Source: Shimia sediminis (GTDB lineage Bacteria; Pseudomonadota; Alphaproteobacteria; Rhodobacterales; Rhodobacteraceae). Taken from it: a stretch of 64,000 nt of DNA. Below, piece by piece: positions 20,509 to 29,355 of this stretch. The translations under genes and the position numbers were made by a program. The notes under the pieces were generated by a model. That model made no database searches. It saw nothing but the letters and a program-made list of their open reading frames with translations, and had not been told where the DNA came from. The stretch is taken from positions 620,001-684,000 of the forward strand of contig NZ_RYZK01000001.1 in the NCBI RefSeq assembly GCF_003990645.1, given 5' to 3'. Within the stretch, counting starts at the first letter, position 1. Every line of letters begins with the position of its first letter.

Positions 20509-21852
20509 TCAGCAGCGCACGATATCATTCAAAAGGCCAAACAGCATCAGGCCGATCACGATCATCAGGCCAAGGGTCATCAACACCCGCACAACCCCAT
20601 CGCTCGGAGGCCGCCCTGCGACGGCCTCATAGGCGTAGAACACCAAGTGTCCGCCATCCAACATCGGGATCGGGAACAGGTTCAGCATGCCAATCGCCGC
20701 AGACAGCACGGCGATGAACCAGATAAAGCTCTGTGCACCCTGACTCGCCATTGCACCCGAAGTTTGCGCAATACCTACCGGACCCGACAGGTTGCAGGAC
20801 GAAATCGCACCCGTGATCATGTGGTAGAGACCAGAGATCGATCCCTGAATAATCCGCCCAGTCTGTGTCACGCCCCCCATAATCGCCGTGCCAAAGCCCA
20901 AACGCTCGGTTGCCGGCTCAAAGGCCAAACCACCGCCAATGCCAATGCGCCAATGCGTTTTGAACCCGCCCTCAGGCTGCGGCTCATCCACCCGACGTGG
21001 GGCGAGCGCGAATTCCAGCTCCTGCCCGGCCCGCCACACGGTCAGCAGCAGGACCTGCCCATTGCCAGTCTCAACGGCCTCTTTCAGTTCCGAGAACCCG
21101 GTGATCGGATGCCCATCAATGGCCGTGATGACATCGCCCACTTCCATACCGATTTCATAGGCGGCAGAGCGTGGTGACAAATGCAGCACAATTGGCGGAT
21201 AGGGATAGGGGCCGGTGACGTCGATTTCATCGCCCATCCGCGACACACCATAGGTCAGCGGTTGCTCCACAGGAATGGCCTCGATGAACTTTTCGAACGC
21301 CTCGCCATCCTCGACACCCGGGTTCACCTGACCTGCAATCGACAGGATCTCATCTTCGCTCTGCAGCTGATAAACCCCCGGCAGGTCATACATTTCACCC
21401 ACGACAAGATCATCGCCCACGGCACCACGGCTCATGAACACGGCAGCAAAAACCAAAATCGACAGGATAAAGTTGAAGATCGGCCCCGCAGCGACCGTCG
21501 CCGTCCGCGCCCAAAGCGGTGCGCCGTGCATGGTGTGGCGGCGTTCTTCGTCGCTCATTTCGGCCATCGCCTCGCCATCCTTGCCCGAGGCGGCGTTGGC
21601 GTCACCCTTGAACTTCACGTAGCCCCCCAAGGGAATTGCCGCGACCTGCCACTTGGTTCCGCGTTTGTCGACGCGACTCCACAAAACAGGGCCAAACCCC
21701 AACGAGAAGACATCCGCCCCGATCCCAGACCAGCGTCCGACGATGTAGTGACCATACTCATGGATCGCGACAATGATCGAAAGCGCCACAACAAAGGCGA
21801 TCAATACCCAAAAGGTGTTCCCGAATCCGGAAAGCAGGCTGAAAATATCCAC
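20509..21852 (-). CDS. rseP: RIP metalloprotease RseP (site-2 protease)
   Basis: This inner-membrane zinc protease cleaves anti-sigma factors and leftover signal peptides. The 447-residue protein has the zinc motif VAIHEYGHYIVG in the first transmembrane helix (near residue 28) and two central periplasmic PDZ regions (SPRSAAYEIGMEVGDVITAIDG is the clearest). The second catalytic motif, NLFPIPMLDGGHL, is in a C-terminal span. Length and topology are as usual. dxr precedes it by 15 bases on the same strand, and the small peptide gene and bamA follow: the conserved dxr-rseP-bamA order. Confidence 0.95.
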   Translation of the reverse strand: MDIFSLLSGFGNTFWVLIAFVVALSIIVAIHEYGHYIVGRWSGIGADVFSLGFGPVLWSRVDKRGTKWQVAAIPLGGYVKFKGDANAASGKDGEAMAEMSDEERRHTMHGAPLWARTATVAAGPIFNFILSILVFAAVFMSRGAVGDDLVVGEMYDLPGVYQLQSEDEILSIAGQVNPGVEDGEAFEKFIEAIPVEQPLTYGVSRMGDEIDVTGPYPYPPIVLHLSPRSAAYEIGMEVGDVITAIDGHPITGFSELKEAVETGNGQVLLLTVWRAGQELEFALAPRRVDEPQPEGGFKTHWRIGIGGGLAFEPATERLGFGTAIMGGVTQTGRIIQGSISGLYHMITGAISSCNLSGPVGIAQTSGAMASQGAQSFIWFIAVLSAAIGMLNLFPIPMLDGGHLVFYAYEAVAGRPPSDGVVRVLMTLGLMIVIGLMLFGLLNDIVRC

Positions 21853-21867
21853 GTGTGCTCTTCTCTC

Positions 21868-23037
21868 TTATTGCCGCTCGGCGATGACGTCTCTCGCCGT
21901 CTTGCGGGCGATGTGGTCGGTTTGGTGCACCGTATCAAGGGTCATTTCGGCATTAATATGGCATGCCCCTCCCCAAAGTCGCGTCAGTACTTCCTCAACC
22001 ACCTCGGCCATTTCCAGAAAACCGATGTGATGTTCGATAAATCCGTCCAGCGCCACTTCCTTGGCCGCGTTGAAGGCCGCACCACTCAGCCCTCCGGCCT
22101 CCATCACTTCATGAGCCAGCCGCAAGGCCGGGTACCGCGCGGGATCCGGTGCGCGGAAATGCATCTGTCCGATCTTGGCAAGATCCAGCCGCTCGACCGG
22201 CAAAGCGCGCCTTTCAGGCCAGTGCAGCGCATAACCGATGGCGTGCCGCATATCCGGTGCGCCGACATGCGCCATCAGCGCACCATCCCGGAAACCGACC
22301 AGCGCATGCACGAGAGACTCGGGGTGCACCAGCACTTCGATCATTTCATGCGAGCAACCGAAGAATTCTTTTGTCTCAATGACTTCCAGCGCCTTGTTGA
22401 ACATGGAGGCACTGTCAATCGTGATCCGCTGCCCCATGTTCCAGTTGGGATGGGACGAGGCCTGTTCCGGTGTCGCCCGTGCCATATCCTCAAGGCTCCA
22501 GTCACGAAACGCCCCACCGCTGGCCGTGATAATGATACGTTCGACGCTGCCAAAATCCTCGCCCACGAGCCCCTGAAACACTGCGGAATGCTCGCTGTCC
22601 ACCGGCAGAATGCGCGCGCCATGGGTCTTTGCAGTGCCCATGATCAGGGCCCCTGCGGTGACCAGTGACTCTTTGTTGGCCAGCGCCAGCGTCGCCCCCT
22701 GCTCCAGCGCGCGCAGGCCCGGTTTCAAACCCGCCGCCCCGACAATCGCGCTCATCACCCAGTCTGCAGGACGGCAGGCGGCTTCCTCTATGGCGCCTGC
22801 CCCGGCCGTAGCCTCAACGCCACTGCCCGCCAAAGCATCCCGCAAATCATCTAACAACTCTTCGTGAGCCGTAACCGCAACCTGTGCTCTCAGACGTTTT
22901 GCATCCTCAGCCAGCTGCGCGATGTTGCGCCCACCGCTGAGTGCAACAACCTCATAAGCCGCAGGATCACGATCAATCAGATCAATCGTGTTTTGCCCAA
23001 TCGACCCGGTTGCACCAAAAACAGAGACTTTGCGCAT
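21868..23037 (-). CDS. dxr: 1-deoxy-D-xylulose-5-phosphate reductoisomerase
   Basis: Dxr catalyses the first committed step of the MEP isoprenoid pathway, making methylerythritol phosphate with NADPH. The 389-residue protein has the N-terminal NADPH motif VFGATGSIGQNTIDLI, the LANKESLVTAG segment, and the metal site with the acidic motif in LPVDSEHSAVFQ. GGAFRDW, HPNWNMGQRITIDSASMFNKALEVIE and the flexible-loop region follow. It is directly followed by rseP and preceded without a gap by cdsA, so it supplies isoprenoid precursor in the same unit as uppS. Confidence 0.96.
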   Translation of the reverse strand: MRKVSVFGATGSIGQNTIDLIDRDPAAYEVVALSGGRNIAQLAEDAKRLRAQVAVTAHEELLDDLRDALAGSGVEATAGAGAIEEAACRPADWVMSAIVGAAGLKPGLRALEQGATLALANKESLVTAGALIMGTAKTHGARILPVDSEHSAVFQGLVGEDFGSVERIIITASGGAFRDWSLEDMARATPEQASSHPNWNMGQRITIDSASMFNKALEVIETKEFFGCSHEMIEVLVHPESLVHALVGFRDGALMAHVGAPDMRHAIGYALHWPERRALPVERLDLAKIGQMHFRAPDPARYPALRLAHEVMEAGGLSGAAFNAAKEVALDGFIEHHIGFLEMAEVVEEVLTRLWGGACHINAEMTLDTVHQTDHIARKTARDVIAERQ

Positions 23038-23814
23038 TTACTGACCCGTCGGAAGCCCAACAACGGCCCCCATCAGCATGACAAACAAAGCGGCCCCCAT
23101 CAGCGCATCAAAGCGGTCCAGCAACCCGCCGTGGCCGGGAATGAGGTTCGAGCTGTCCTTGACCCCCGTACGCCGTTTGATCGCGCTCTCGGCTGCATCG
23201 CCCATCTGCGAAAAAAACGAGGTTACAACGCTCACAATGATCAGCGGCACGCCACCAAAAAAGGCCCCCACAGCCCCGGCAGCAACCCAGCCGCCAATTG
23301 TCCCAGACCAGGTTTTTTTGGGGCTGACCCTGGGCCAGAATTTCGGCCCACCAACGATGCGGCCCACAAAATAGCCCGCCACATCGGTGGCAATCACCAC
23401 CAGAACCAGCCAGACGATCAAACGAATGCCGTTAAAGTCTCTGAGCAGCATCAAGCCCGTGCAAGCCAACATCAATGCAACCGCGTAAGCACCGTATACC
23501 AAACGATCTTTCTCAATTTGTGTCGCCCCGACAATCGCAGGCGCCACAAGCACGGGCAGCATGAACTGGCGATCAATCAGCGGCGCCACGAACAACACCA
23601 CAGCCGACAAAAGTCCCAGCTGCAATGGCAACCGTTGGGCGTTTGGTGCCATCATGCGTGTGAGTTCCCAGATCATGCCACCGCCCACTGCAGCCACCAA
23701 CCCGTGGAACCAATTGCCACCCAGCCAAACCTCGACCGCCCCGATCACCACCATGACGATGGCAGACAGAACCCGTGGGCCCAGATCGCCCCACTTACCC
23801 GATGTACCGCTCAT
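23038..23814 (-). CDS. cdsA: Phosphatidate cytidylyltransferase
   Basis: CdsA makes CDP-diacylglycerol, the precursor of all phospholipids. The 258-residue membrane protein has several spans. Near the C-terminus is the CDP-alcohol cytidylyltransferase signature: SPKKTWSGTIGG followed by SQMGDAAESAIKRRTGVKDSS, LIPGHGGLLDRFDAL. The ATG at 23814 is chosen because it overlaps the uppS stop as ATGA and the first span begins soon after; an upstream start would lie inside uppS. The stop abuts the dxr start. Confidence 0.94.
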   Translation of the reverse strand: MSGTSGKWGDLGPRVLSAIVMVVIGAVEVWLGGNWFHGLVAAVGGGMIWELTRMMAPNAQRLPLQLGLLSAVVLFVAPLIDRQFMLPVLVAPAIVGATQIEKDRLVYGAYAVALMLACTGLMLLRDFNGIRLIVWLVLVVIATDVAGYFVGRIVGGPKFWPRVSPKKTWSGTIGGWVAAGAVGAFFGGVPLIIVSVVTSFFSQMGDAAESAIKRRTGVKDSSNLIPGHGGLLDRFDALMGAALFVMLMGAVVGLPTGQ

Positions 23815-24536
23815 GATTGGACGCCACCAAATCGGCGCTCGCGCCCGCCATAGGACGACACCAGCTTGTGAAACTCTTCCGCCGAGAAATCCGGCCATAG
23901 CGTGTCAACAAACTCATATTCCGCATAGGCAGATTGCCAGAGCAGGAAATTCGAAATCCGCGCCTCACCGCTGGTGCGGATCACAAGATCCGGGTCCGGC
24001 AGCACGCGGGTATCAAGATACTTCGGCAGGGTTTCTTCATCCACATCTTCGGGATCAAGCTTGCCAGCCGCCACATCGCGCGCCAGCCGCTGCGTGGCCC
24101 GCGCCACCTCGTCGCGCGCGCCATAGTTCAGGGCAATGGTCAGGTTGGTGCCGGTGCAATGGCTGGTCAGCTCTTCGGCTTCGTCCATCAAACCGCGCAG
24201 TTTCTCATCCAGCCGCACACGGTCGCCAATAAAGCGCACCCGCACGTTGCGCTTCACGAAATCTTTCATTTCCTTAGAGATATAGCGGCGGAACAGGCTC
24301 ATCAGCCCGGCCACTTCGATCTGTGTACGCTTCCAGTTTTCAGTGGAAAAAGCGAATATCGTCAGATACTTGACGCCGTTCTCCGGGCAGGCCTCGACGA
24401 TCTCACGCACCCGGCGTGCGCCAGCATGGTGCCCGAACAGACGCGGCCGGTTGCGGGCCTGCGCCCAACGCCCGTTGCCATCCATGATGATCGCGACGTG
24501 TCGGGGACCGCCTGTGTTTTTCGTCTCAGACCCCAC
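23811..24536 (-). CDS. uppS: Undecaprenyl diphosphate synthase (isoprenyl transferase)
   Basis: UppS builds the C55 lipid carrier for cell-wall synthesis by adding isopentenyl units in cis. The 241-residue protein has HVAIIMDGNGRWAQARNRPR (catalytic Asp), GHHAGARRVREIVE, LTIFAFSTENWKR and the C-terminal PDLVIRTSGEARISNFLLWQSAYAE. It begins with GTG, preceded by AGGGGG 5 bases away. frr lies 23 bases upstream and cdsA overlaps by four bases, giving the conserved pyrH-frr-uppS-cdsA-dxr series. Confidence 0.96.
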   Translation of the reverse strand: MGSETKNTGGPRHVAIIMDGNGRWAQARNRPRLFGHHAGARRVREIVEACPENGVKYLTIFAFSTENWKRTQIEVAGLMSLFRRYISKEMKDFVKRNVRVRFIGDRVRLDEKLRGLMDEAEELTSHCTGTNLTIALNYGARDEVARATQRLARDVAAGKLDPEDVDEETLPKYLDTRVLPDPDLVIRTSGEARISNFLLWQSAYAEYEFVDTLWPDFSAEEFHKLVSSYGGRERRFGGVQS

Positions 24537-24559
24537 AATGGCCCCCTGTCAGCTGAACC

Positions 24560-25126
24560 TCAGACCTGCATGATTTCGCCTTGCTTGTTCTCAAGCGCGG
24601 CGTCGACGTTTTTGATGTATGTGTCTGTCAGATCCTGCACCTCGGACTCCCAGATTTTCTGGTCGTCTTCGGACATGTGGCCGTCATTCTTGCCCTTCTT
24701 GATCTGGTCCATTCCGTCGCGACGAATGTTGCGGATCGATACACGCGCGTGCTCGGCATATTGCGCGGCGACACGGGCCAGTTCAGTGCGGCGTTCCTCG
24801 TTCAACTCAGGGATCGGCAACATCACGATTGTACCGTTGGTCTGCGGGTTGATGCCAAGACCTGAGTTCATAATCGCCTTTTCAACGGCCGAGACCAGCG
24901 ACTTGTCCCAGACATTAATAGTCACCATACGTGGCTCGGGTACGTTCACTGTACCGACCTGATTGATCGGTGTCTTCTGGCCATAGGCGTCCACCATCAC
25001 CGGCTCCAGCATGCTGGCCGAGGCGCGCCCCGTGCGCAACGAGGCAAACTCGGTCTTCAGCGCGCCCATGGCGCCTTCCATACGGCGGGTCAGGTCGTCG
25101 GTATCAAGTTCAAAATCTTCGGACAT
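24560..25126 (-). CDS. frr: Ribosome recycling factor
   Basis: RRF splits post-termination ribosomes together with EF-G. The 188-residue protein shows the three-helix bundle pattern and family motifs: [23 protein letters not shown] near residue 27, [35 protein letters not shown], and the C-terminal helix with [18 protein letters not shown]. It sits between pyrH (168 bases upstream) and uppS (23 bases downstream). Confidence 0.97.
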   Translation of the reverse strand: MSEDFELDTDDLTRRMEGAMGALKTEFASLRTGRASASMLEPVMVDAYGQKTPINQVGTVNVPEPRMVTINVWDKSLVSAVEKAIMNSGLGINPQTNGTIVMLPIPELNEERRTELARVAAQYAEHARVSIRNIRRDGMDQIKKGKNDGHMSEDDQKIWESEVQDLTDTYIKNVDAALENKQGEIMQV

Positions 25127-25294
25127 GGGATCAGCTCTTGTCTTTTTTGTTGATCGGTGCCGCGCGCACCGGAAATATCCTATCCCCGTTTCGCACAGTT
25201 TGCGTGAAGGATCAAACCGCAGATCGGTTTTTTCTTGGTAGAGCAGTAACCTGTCACGCCAATCAAGCGAGCAACACCTCTCCCTTGAGTTATT

Positions 25295-26026
25295 CTACCC
25301 GACCTTGGTGTAGGTGCCCTGCCCCGCAAGAATGCCGCGGAACCCGCCTGGCTCATCCAGCGAAAACACGATGATCGGCAGATTGTTGTCCCGCGCCAGG
25401 GCAATCGCGCTGGCATCCATCACGCCCAGACGTTTCGCCAGAACATCGTCGTAGCTGACATTGTCATAGCGCACCGCGTCGTCGAACTTGACCGGGTCCT
25501 TGTCGTAGACGCCGTCTACCTTGGTGCCCTTGAAAATCGCCTCGCAGGCCATCTCGTTGGCGCGCAGCGTTGCTGCCGTATCCGTGGTGAAATAGGGGTT
25601 GCCGGTGCCTGCCGCGAAAATGCACACCCGCTTTTTCTCAAGGTGGCGCACCGCGCGGCGGCGAATATAGGGCTCGCACACCTGATCCATCGGAATGGCC
25701 GAGATCACGCGGGTAAAGACGCCCAAAGACTCCAGCGCCGACTGCATCGCCAGCGCATTCATCACCGTCGCCAGCATGCCCATGTAATCCGCTGTGGTGC
25801 GCTCCATGCCCTGCGCCGACCCCGAAAGCCCGCGGAAAATATTGCCTCCGCCGATGACCATGCAGATCTCGACGCCCAGGTCGTGCACTGATTTCACCTC
25901 TTCGGCGATACGCTGCACAGTGGGCGGGTTCAGGCCAAAGCCCTGATCTCCCATCAGTGCCTCCCCCGAAATCTTGAGCATCACGCGTTTATAGGTGGTG
26001 TCGGCGGCGGGGGATTGATCAGTCAT
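25295..26026 (-). CDS. pyrH: UMP kinase
   Basis: PyrH phosphorylates UMP to UDP with ATP and is the bacterial hexameric, amino-acid-kinase-fold type. The 243-residue protein has [13 protein letters not shown] near residue 14, [25 protein letters not shown], and the C-terminal [20 protein letters not shown] segment. It starts the conserved pyrH-frr-uppS-cdsA-dxr-rseP-bamA series and diverges from miaA across an intergenic region carrying a long inverted repeat. Confidence 0.97.
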   Translation of the reverse strand: MTDQSPAADTTYKRVMLKISGEALMGDQGFGLNPPTVQRIAEEVKSVHDLGVEICMVIGGGNIFRGLSGSAQGMERTTADYMGMLATVMNALAMQSALESLGVFTRVISAIPMDQVCEPYIRRRAVRHLEKKRVCIFAAGTGNPYFTTDTAATLRANEMACEAIFKGTKVDGVYDKDPVKFDDAVRYDNVSYDDVLAKRLGVMDASAIALARDNNLPIIVFSLDEPGGFRGILAGQGTYTKVG

Positions 26027-26047
26027 GTTGCACTCCGGCTTCGCATG

Positions 26048-26109
26048 GATTTAGGATCGCGCGCAAAATGTCCGAAAACCGGGTCAGGTTCAATGCGCGA
26101 TCTTAAATC
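26048..26109. repeat. Long inverted repeat in the pyrH-miaA divergent promoter region
   Basis: GATTTAGGATCGCGC at 26048-26062 and GCGCGATCTTAAATC at 26095-26109 are reverse complements at 14 of 15 positions, with 32 bases between. Inside and just beyond lie TGTCCGAA and TTCGGACGG, which form a second pair of complementary arms. The position between divergent starts suggests an operator or a cruciform/RNA leader structure; the binding factor is unknown. Confidence 0.5.
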
Positions 26110-26136
26110 TTTGTACAATTCGGACGGAAATCACCC

Positions 26137-27018
26137 ATGACCTCTCTGCCCGAAATCGCCCCGGACCAGCCCGTGTTGATCGCAGGCCCCACCGCCAGCG
26201 GCAAAAGCGCCCTCGCGCTGCAGATCGCCGAAGAACAGGGCGGCATCATCATCAATGCCGACGCCATTCAGGTCTATGACAACTGGCGCGTGCTCACCGC
26301 CCGCCCCTCAGCCGAGGACGAATCGCGCGCGCGCCATGCGCTGTACGGCCACGTGCCCCATGACGCCGACTACTCCGTCGGACACTGGTTACGTGAGCTC
26401 GCCCCCCTGCTTCAGGGCGCAGAGCGCCCGATCATCACCGGCGGCACCGGCCTCTATTTCTCGGCCCTGACCGAAGGCCTTGCCGACATTCCACCAACCC
26501 CACCCAAAGTGCGAGAAGAAGCCAACGACCGGGTAACACAGGAAGGTTTCGCCGCCCTCCTCGCCGAGCTCGACCCCGAAACTGCCTCGCGTATCGACCG
26601 TCAAAATCCCATGCGTGTCCAACGCGCCTGGGAAGTTCTGCGCACCACCGGCAAACCCCTGGCCGACTGGCAGGACGCAACGCCGCCGCCCTTGCTCCGC
26701 CTCGACCAAACGGTCCCGATTCTTTTTGACGTCGACAAAGATTGGCTCAACGCCCGCATCGCCCACCGCTTTGCCCAGATGATCGACCTGGGCGCGCTGG
26801 ACGAGGCGCGCGCCAACCTCGCCACCTGGGACGCCACGCTTTTGTCCAACAAGGCCATCGGCGCCCCCGAACTGATCGCGCACCTAAAGGGTGAGATGAC
26901 GCTGGACGAAGCTTGCGAAGCCGCCACAATCGCCACTCGCCAATTCGCCAAACGCCAACGCACATGGTTTCGCAAGCGCATGAAGGACTGGATTAAGTAC
27001 AGGCCAGACTCAGGCTGA
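26137..27018 (+). CDS. miaA: tRNA dimethylallyltransferase MiaA
   Basis: MiaA transfers a dimethylallyl group from DMAPP to adenosine-37 of tRNAs that read codons starting with U. The 293-residue protein has the P-loop [18 protein letters not shown] near residue 16, the [19 protein letters not shown] segment (catalytic Asp region), [12 protein letters not shown], and the C-terminal [15 protein letters not shown] that binds the anticodon loop. A few residues deviate from the norm, such as DAIQVY for DSMQVY, which is common in alphaproteobacteria. Confidence 0.95.
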   Translation: MTSLPEIAPDQPVLIAGPTASGKSALALQIAEEQGGIIINADAIQVYDNWRVLTARPSAEDESRARHALYGHVPHDADYSVGHWLRELAPLLQGAERPIITGGTGLYFSALTEGLADIPPTPPKVREEANDRVTQEGFAALLAELDPETASRIDRQNPMRVQRAWEVLRTTGKPLADWQDATPPPLLRLDQTVPILFDVDKDWLNARIAHRFAQMIDLGALDEARANLATWDATLLSNKAIGAPELIAHLKGEMTLDEACEAATIATRQFAKRQRTWFRKRMKDWIKYRPDSG

Positions 27019-27080
27019 CGCTTACAGACGGAGCCGCGTTTCATTGGACAACCGTGACGTCCAGCGCCACATTAACCCCC

Positions 27081-27782
27081 ATGAAACGCTTCATCCCCGT
27101 GTCCTTGCTCGCCTCAGCCGCGCTGGCTCTTGGCATCAATACCCCAAACGCGCAGATCAGCGAATGTTCCACCGACGCCATGCTGGTCTTTGATGGTTCT
27201 GCCTCGATGGATGAAATCACGTTCGAGACCGGCCCAAACACCCGGATCATCGAGGCGCGACAGGCCATTGGCCGCGCCATGCCCGACATCGCCCCCTACC
27301 GCCGCGTCGGCCTGATGATCTATGGCCCCGGCCCCAATGGCTCTTGTCGGAATCTCGATCTGCGCTTTGGCCCGATTGCCAATTCCGCAGGCCCCGTGAC
27401 CGAAGCCATTGAAACTCTGCGCCCCGACGGGCTGACACCTCTGACCCAAGCCGTACACCAGGCTGCGGAGACACTGGATTACCGCAACCGTGCGGGAGTC
27501 GTGGTGCTTATCACCGACGGTAATGAGACATGCGGTGGTCGGCCTTGTGAGTTGGCGCAAACCCTGAACACCACCGCCCGCGACCTGACAGTCCACGTCA
27601 TCGGCTTCCGCGCCGTTGTCGATTTCTTCGCCTGGAACAATCCTGAACAGGACGCGCTGAACACCACCACCGTCGCACGTTGCCTTGCTGATGAAACCGG
27701 GGGACTGTTTGTGACAACCGAGACGGTCGAGGAACTGGTGGCGGCACTACAGCAGACATTGGGATGTCCGCTAACCGGATGA
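27081..27782 (+). CDS. Secreted von Willebrand factor A domain protein
   Basis: This 233-residue protein has a signal peptide (MKRFIPVSLLASAALALGIN) and is otherwise a single VWA domain. The metal-ion-dependent adhesion site is complete in outline: DGSASM (residues 43-48), a central Thr in GLTPLTQAVH, and ITDGNETCGG. Cysteines are scattered as expected for a periplasmic or exported protein. The ATG at 27081 is preferred over a GTG 27 bases upstream because it starts the signal peptide. No strong ribosome binding site is visible. It follows miaA by 62 bases. The partner or ligand is unknown. Confidence 0.8.
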   Translation: MKRFIPVSLLASAALALGINTPNAQISECSTDAMLVFDGSASMDEITFETGPNTRIIEARQAIGRAMPDIAPYRRVGLMIYGPGPNGSCRNLDLRFGPIANSAGPVTEAIETLRPDGLTPLTQAVHQAAETLDYRNRAGVVVLITDGNETCGGRPCELAQTLNTTARDLTVHVIGFRAVVDFFAWNNPEQDALNTTTVARCLADETGGLFVTTETVEELVAALQQTLGCPLTG

Positions 27783-28020
27783 CGTCTGTGTTCAACCCCA
27801 TGCGTCAGCCAGGAACGTCATTGCATTTCAAGGCGTTGCTCACGAAACCCATGTGAACGCCAAGTCCGCCGAGAGCGGCTGGCATGCCTGGCGAACCACC
27901 GAATGAACCAGGAGTGCTCTCAGCGGTCTTACGCCTGAACAATCTGTTTCTGGCAAGCCCCCGCTTGCTGCCGCCACGCGCCTTGCCGAATCCGAACCAC
28001 GCTGCCATATCTGTGCGCCA

Positions 28021-28947
28021 ATGGCCGAGAAGACTTTACATATTCCGTCATTCATGACGCGCCCCGGCATGGGGCAAACGGGCGTGGCGGCGCCGGTCAA
28101 GGCGTCAGAACTCAGTCAATCCGCGGTGACTTCGCCAATCTCGGCAGTCGACGACTCGCAAATCCGCATCATGACACTGGCGCAGATCACTCATGGCGGT
28201 GCGTGGCAATTAGAGCAGCTGCATCTGCGCGACCATCATCTCTTGTTGTGGATCACCAGAGGACAAGGAAGACTGTTGCTGCACGGTCTACGCCGCGGGT
28301 TTGGTGCCCATAACGCCATCTTTGTACCTGCGGGCAAGCTTCTGGCGATCGAAGCCGGGCGCCACATCCAGGGTCAGGCCCTGATTATCCCCAATGATGG
28401 CCGTGTTCTTCTGCCGGATCGCACTCAGCAACTGCGTCTGCAGGATGGTCTGGCGCAGGCCGAACTCACCGGCCTGCTGGATGACCTGCGTCGCGAGATT
28501 CACGAAAACCGCACCTATCTGACCGAAGCCCTGACTGCCATCGCCTCTCTGATCTCAATCTGGTTGCGCCGTCAGATGCAAATTCTTGCCGACCCGACCC
28601 GAGCCACATCTGCCGAGCGAATCGTGCGTCGTTTTGCGGACCTTCTGGCCGAAAACTATGCCACGGGCCGCCCCATGCAGGATTATGCCGAGGATCTCGA
28701 CATCACCCCGACCCATCTGACCCGTGTCTGCCGCCACAGTTCGGGGCTGACTGCTGCCGATATGCTCAGCCAGGTCGTGCAGCATCAAGCGCATATGATG
28801 CTTATCAAAACATCCATGCCAATCAACGAGATAGCCGATACCTTGGGCTTTGGAAGTGCGGCCTATTTCACCCGCTTCAGTCAACAGCACTTTGGCGCCG
28901 CACCCAGCCAGATTCGCCGCGCCGCAATGCCCCACGATTTCGGCTGA
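28021..28947 (+). CDS. AraC-family transcriptional regulator
   Basis: The 308-residue protein has an N-terminal cupin-like sensing domain (about residues 60-150: LLLWITRGQGRLLLHG, AIFVPAGKLLAIE). The C-terminal double helix-turn-helix (about 205-300) includes MQDYAEDLDITPTHLTRVC and MPINEIADTLGFGSAAYFTRFSQ, the classic AraC signature. The effector is unknown. It lies 400 bases ahead of the peptide-type ABC transporter genes on the same strand and is a reasonable candidate regulator of them. The start codon lacks a clear ribosome binding site, so an ATG at 28054 is possible. Confidence 0.87.
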   Translation: MAEKTLHIPSFMTRPGMGQTGVAAPVKASELSQSAVTSPISAVDDSQIRIMTLAQITHGGAWQLEQLHLRDHHLLLWITRGQGRLLLHGLRRGFGAHNAIFVPAGKLLAIEAGRHIQGQALIIPNDGRVLLPDRTQQLRLQDGLAQAELTGLLDDLRREIHENRTYLTEALTAIASLISIWLRRQMQILADPTRATSAERIVRRFADLLAENYATGRPMQDYAEDLDITPTHLTRVCRHSSGLTAADMLSQVVQHQAHMMLIKTSMPINEIADTLGFGSAAYFTRFSQQHFGAAPSQIRRAAMPHDFG

Positions 28948-29151
28948 TCCGGCCCCAAGGTCGAAAATCGTCATGAAAAATGTCGTTTTTTGACCCTTAA
29001 ATGACGAACAACAACATTGACGCAACCGCCTTTCTGGTGCCGAATATCCCGTACCAAGCTGGCAACACGCGTTAACGCATCAGACCAGCATAAAAAAGAA
29101 GCTCCGGAGTGAGCCGCAAAACGCGGACCTTGGCCGGGGACAGGGGGAAAC

Positions 29152-29265
29152 ATGCTAGCATTCGCCAGCCTGACGATGATCACAATGATCGCCGGTCTGA
29201 CCACCATCAAGGTCACACCAGTACCAGCTCAGGCAGTGCGCCGCACGCGACGCCCCCACAACTAA
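29152..29265 (+). CDS. Small hydrophobic peptide ahead of the peptide ABC transporter
   Basis: This 37-codon ORF begins MLAFASLTMITMIAGLTTIK, hydrophobic enough for a signal or membrane helix. It ends in a basic tail (AVRRTRRPHN). A strong ribosome binding site, AGGGGGA, stands 5 bases before the ATG. It is followed directly by a GC-rich stem-loop with a short T-tract and then by the permease gene, a layout that resembles a leader peptide with attenuator. I do not recognise a family. Confidence 0.5.
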   Translation: MLAFASLTMITMIAGLTTIKVTPVPAQAVRRTRRPHN

Positions 29266-29276
29266 CATAACTTCGG

Positions 29277-29303
29277 GCCGCCCCTCAAAATCCGGGCGGC
29301 TTT
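29277..29303 (+). terminator. Stem-loop with short T-tract ahead of the ABC operon
   Basis: GCCGCCC pairs with GGGCGGC around a 10-base loop and is followed by TTTCGTGT. It lies between the small peptide ORF and the first permease gene, so it could end the upstream transcript or attenuate read-through into the transporter genes. Confidence 0.55.
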
Positions 29304-29355
29304 CGTGTCTGTGGAACCTCCTCAGACGAACCGAAACAGACCAACAGGGAATCTC

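Noticed and set aside
21181-22668. Plus-strand open frame of 495 codons antisense to rseP and dxr
   Set aside because: It spans two well-supported opposite genes and has no sensible protein features.
27805-28008. Minus-strand open frame of 67 codons (Gly/Arg-rich) between the VWA and AraC genes
   Set aside because: It resembles low-complexity translated intergenic DNA. It has no clear ribosome binding site, and its orientation is opposite to both neighbours.
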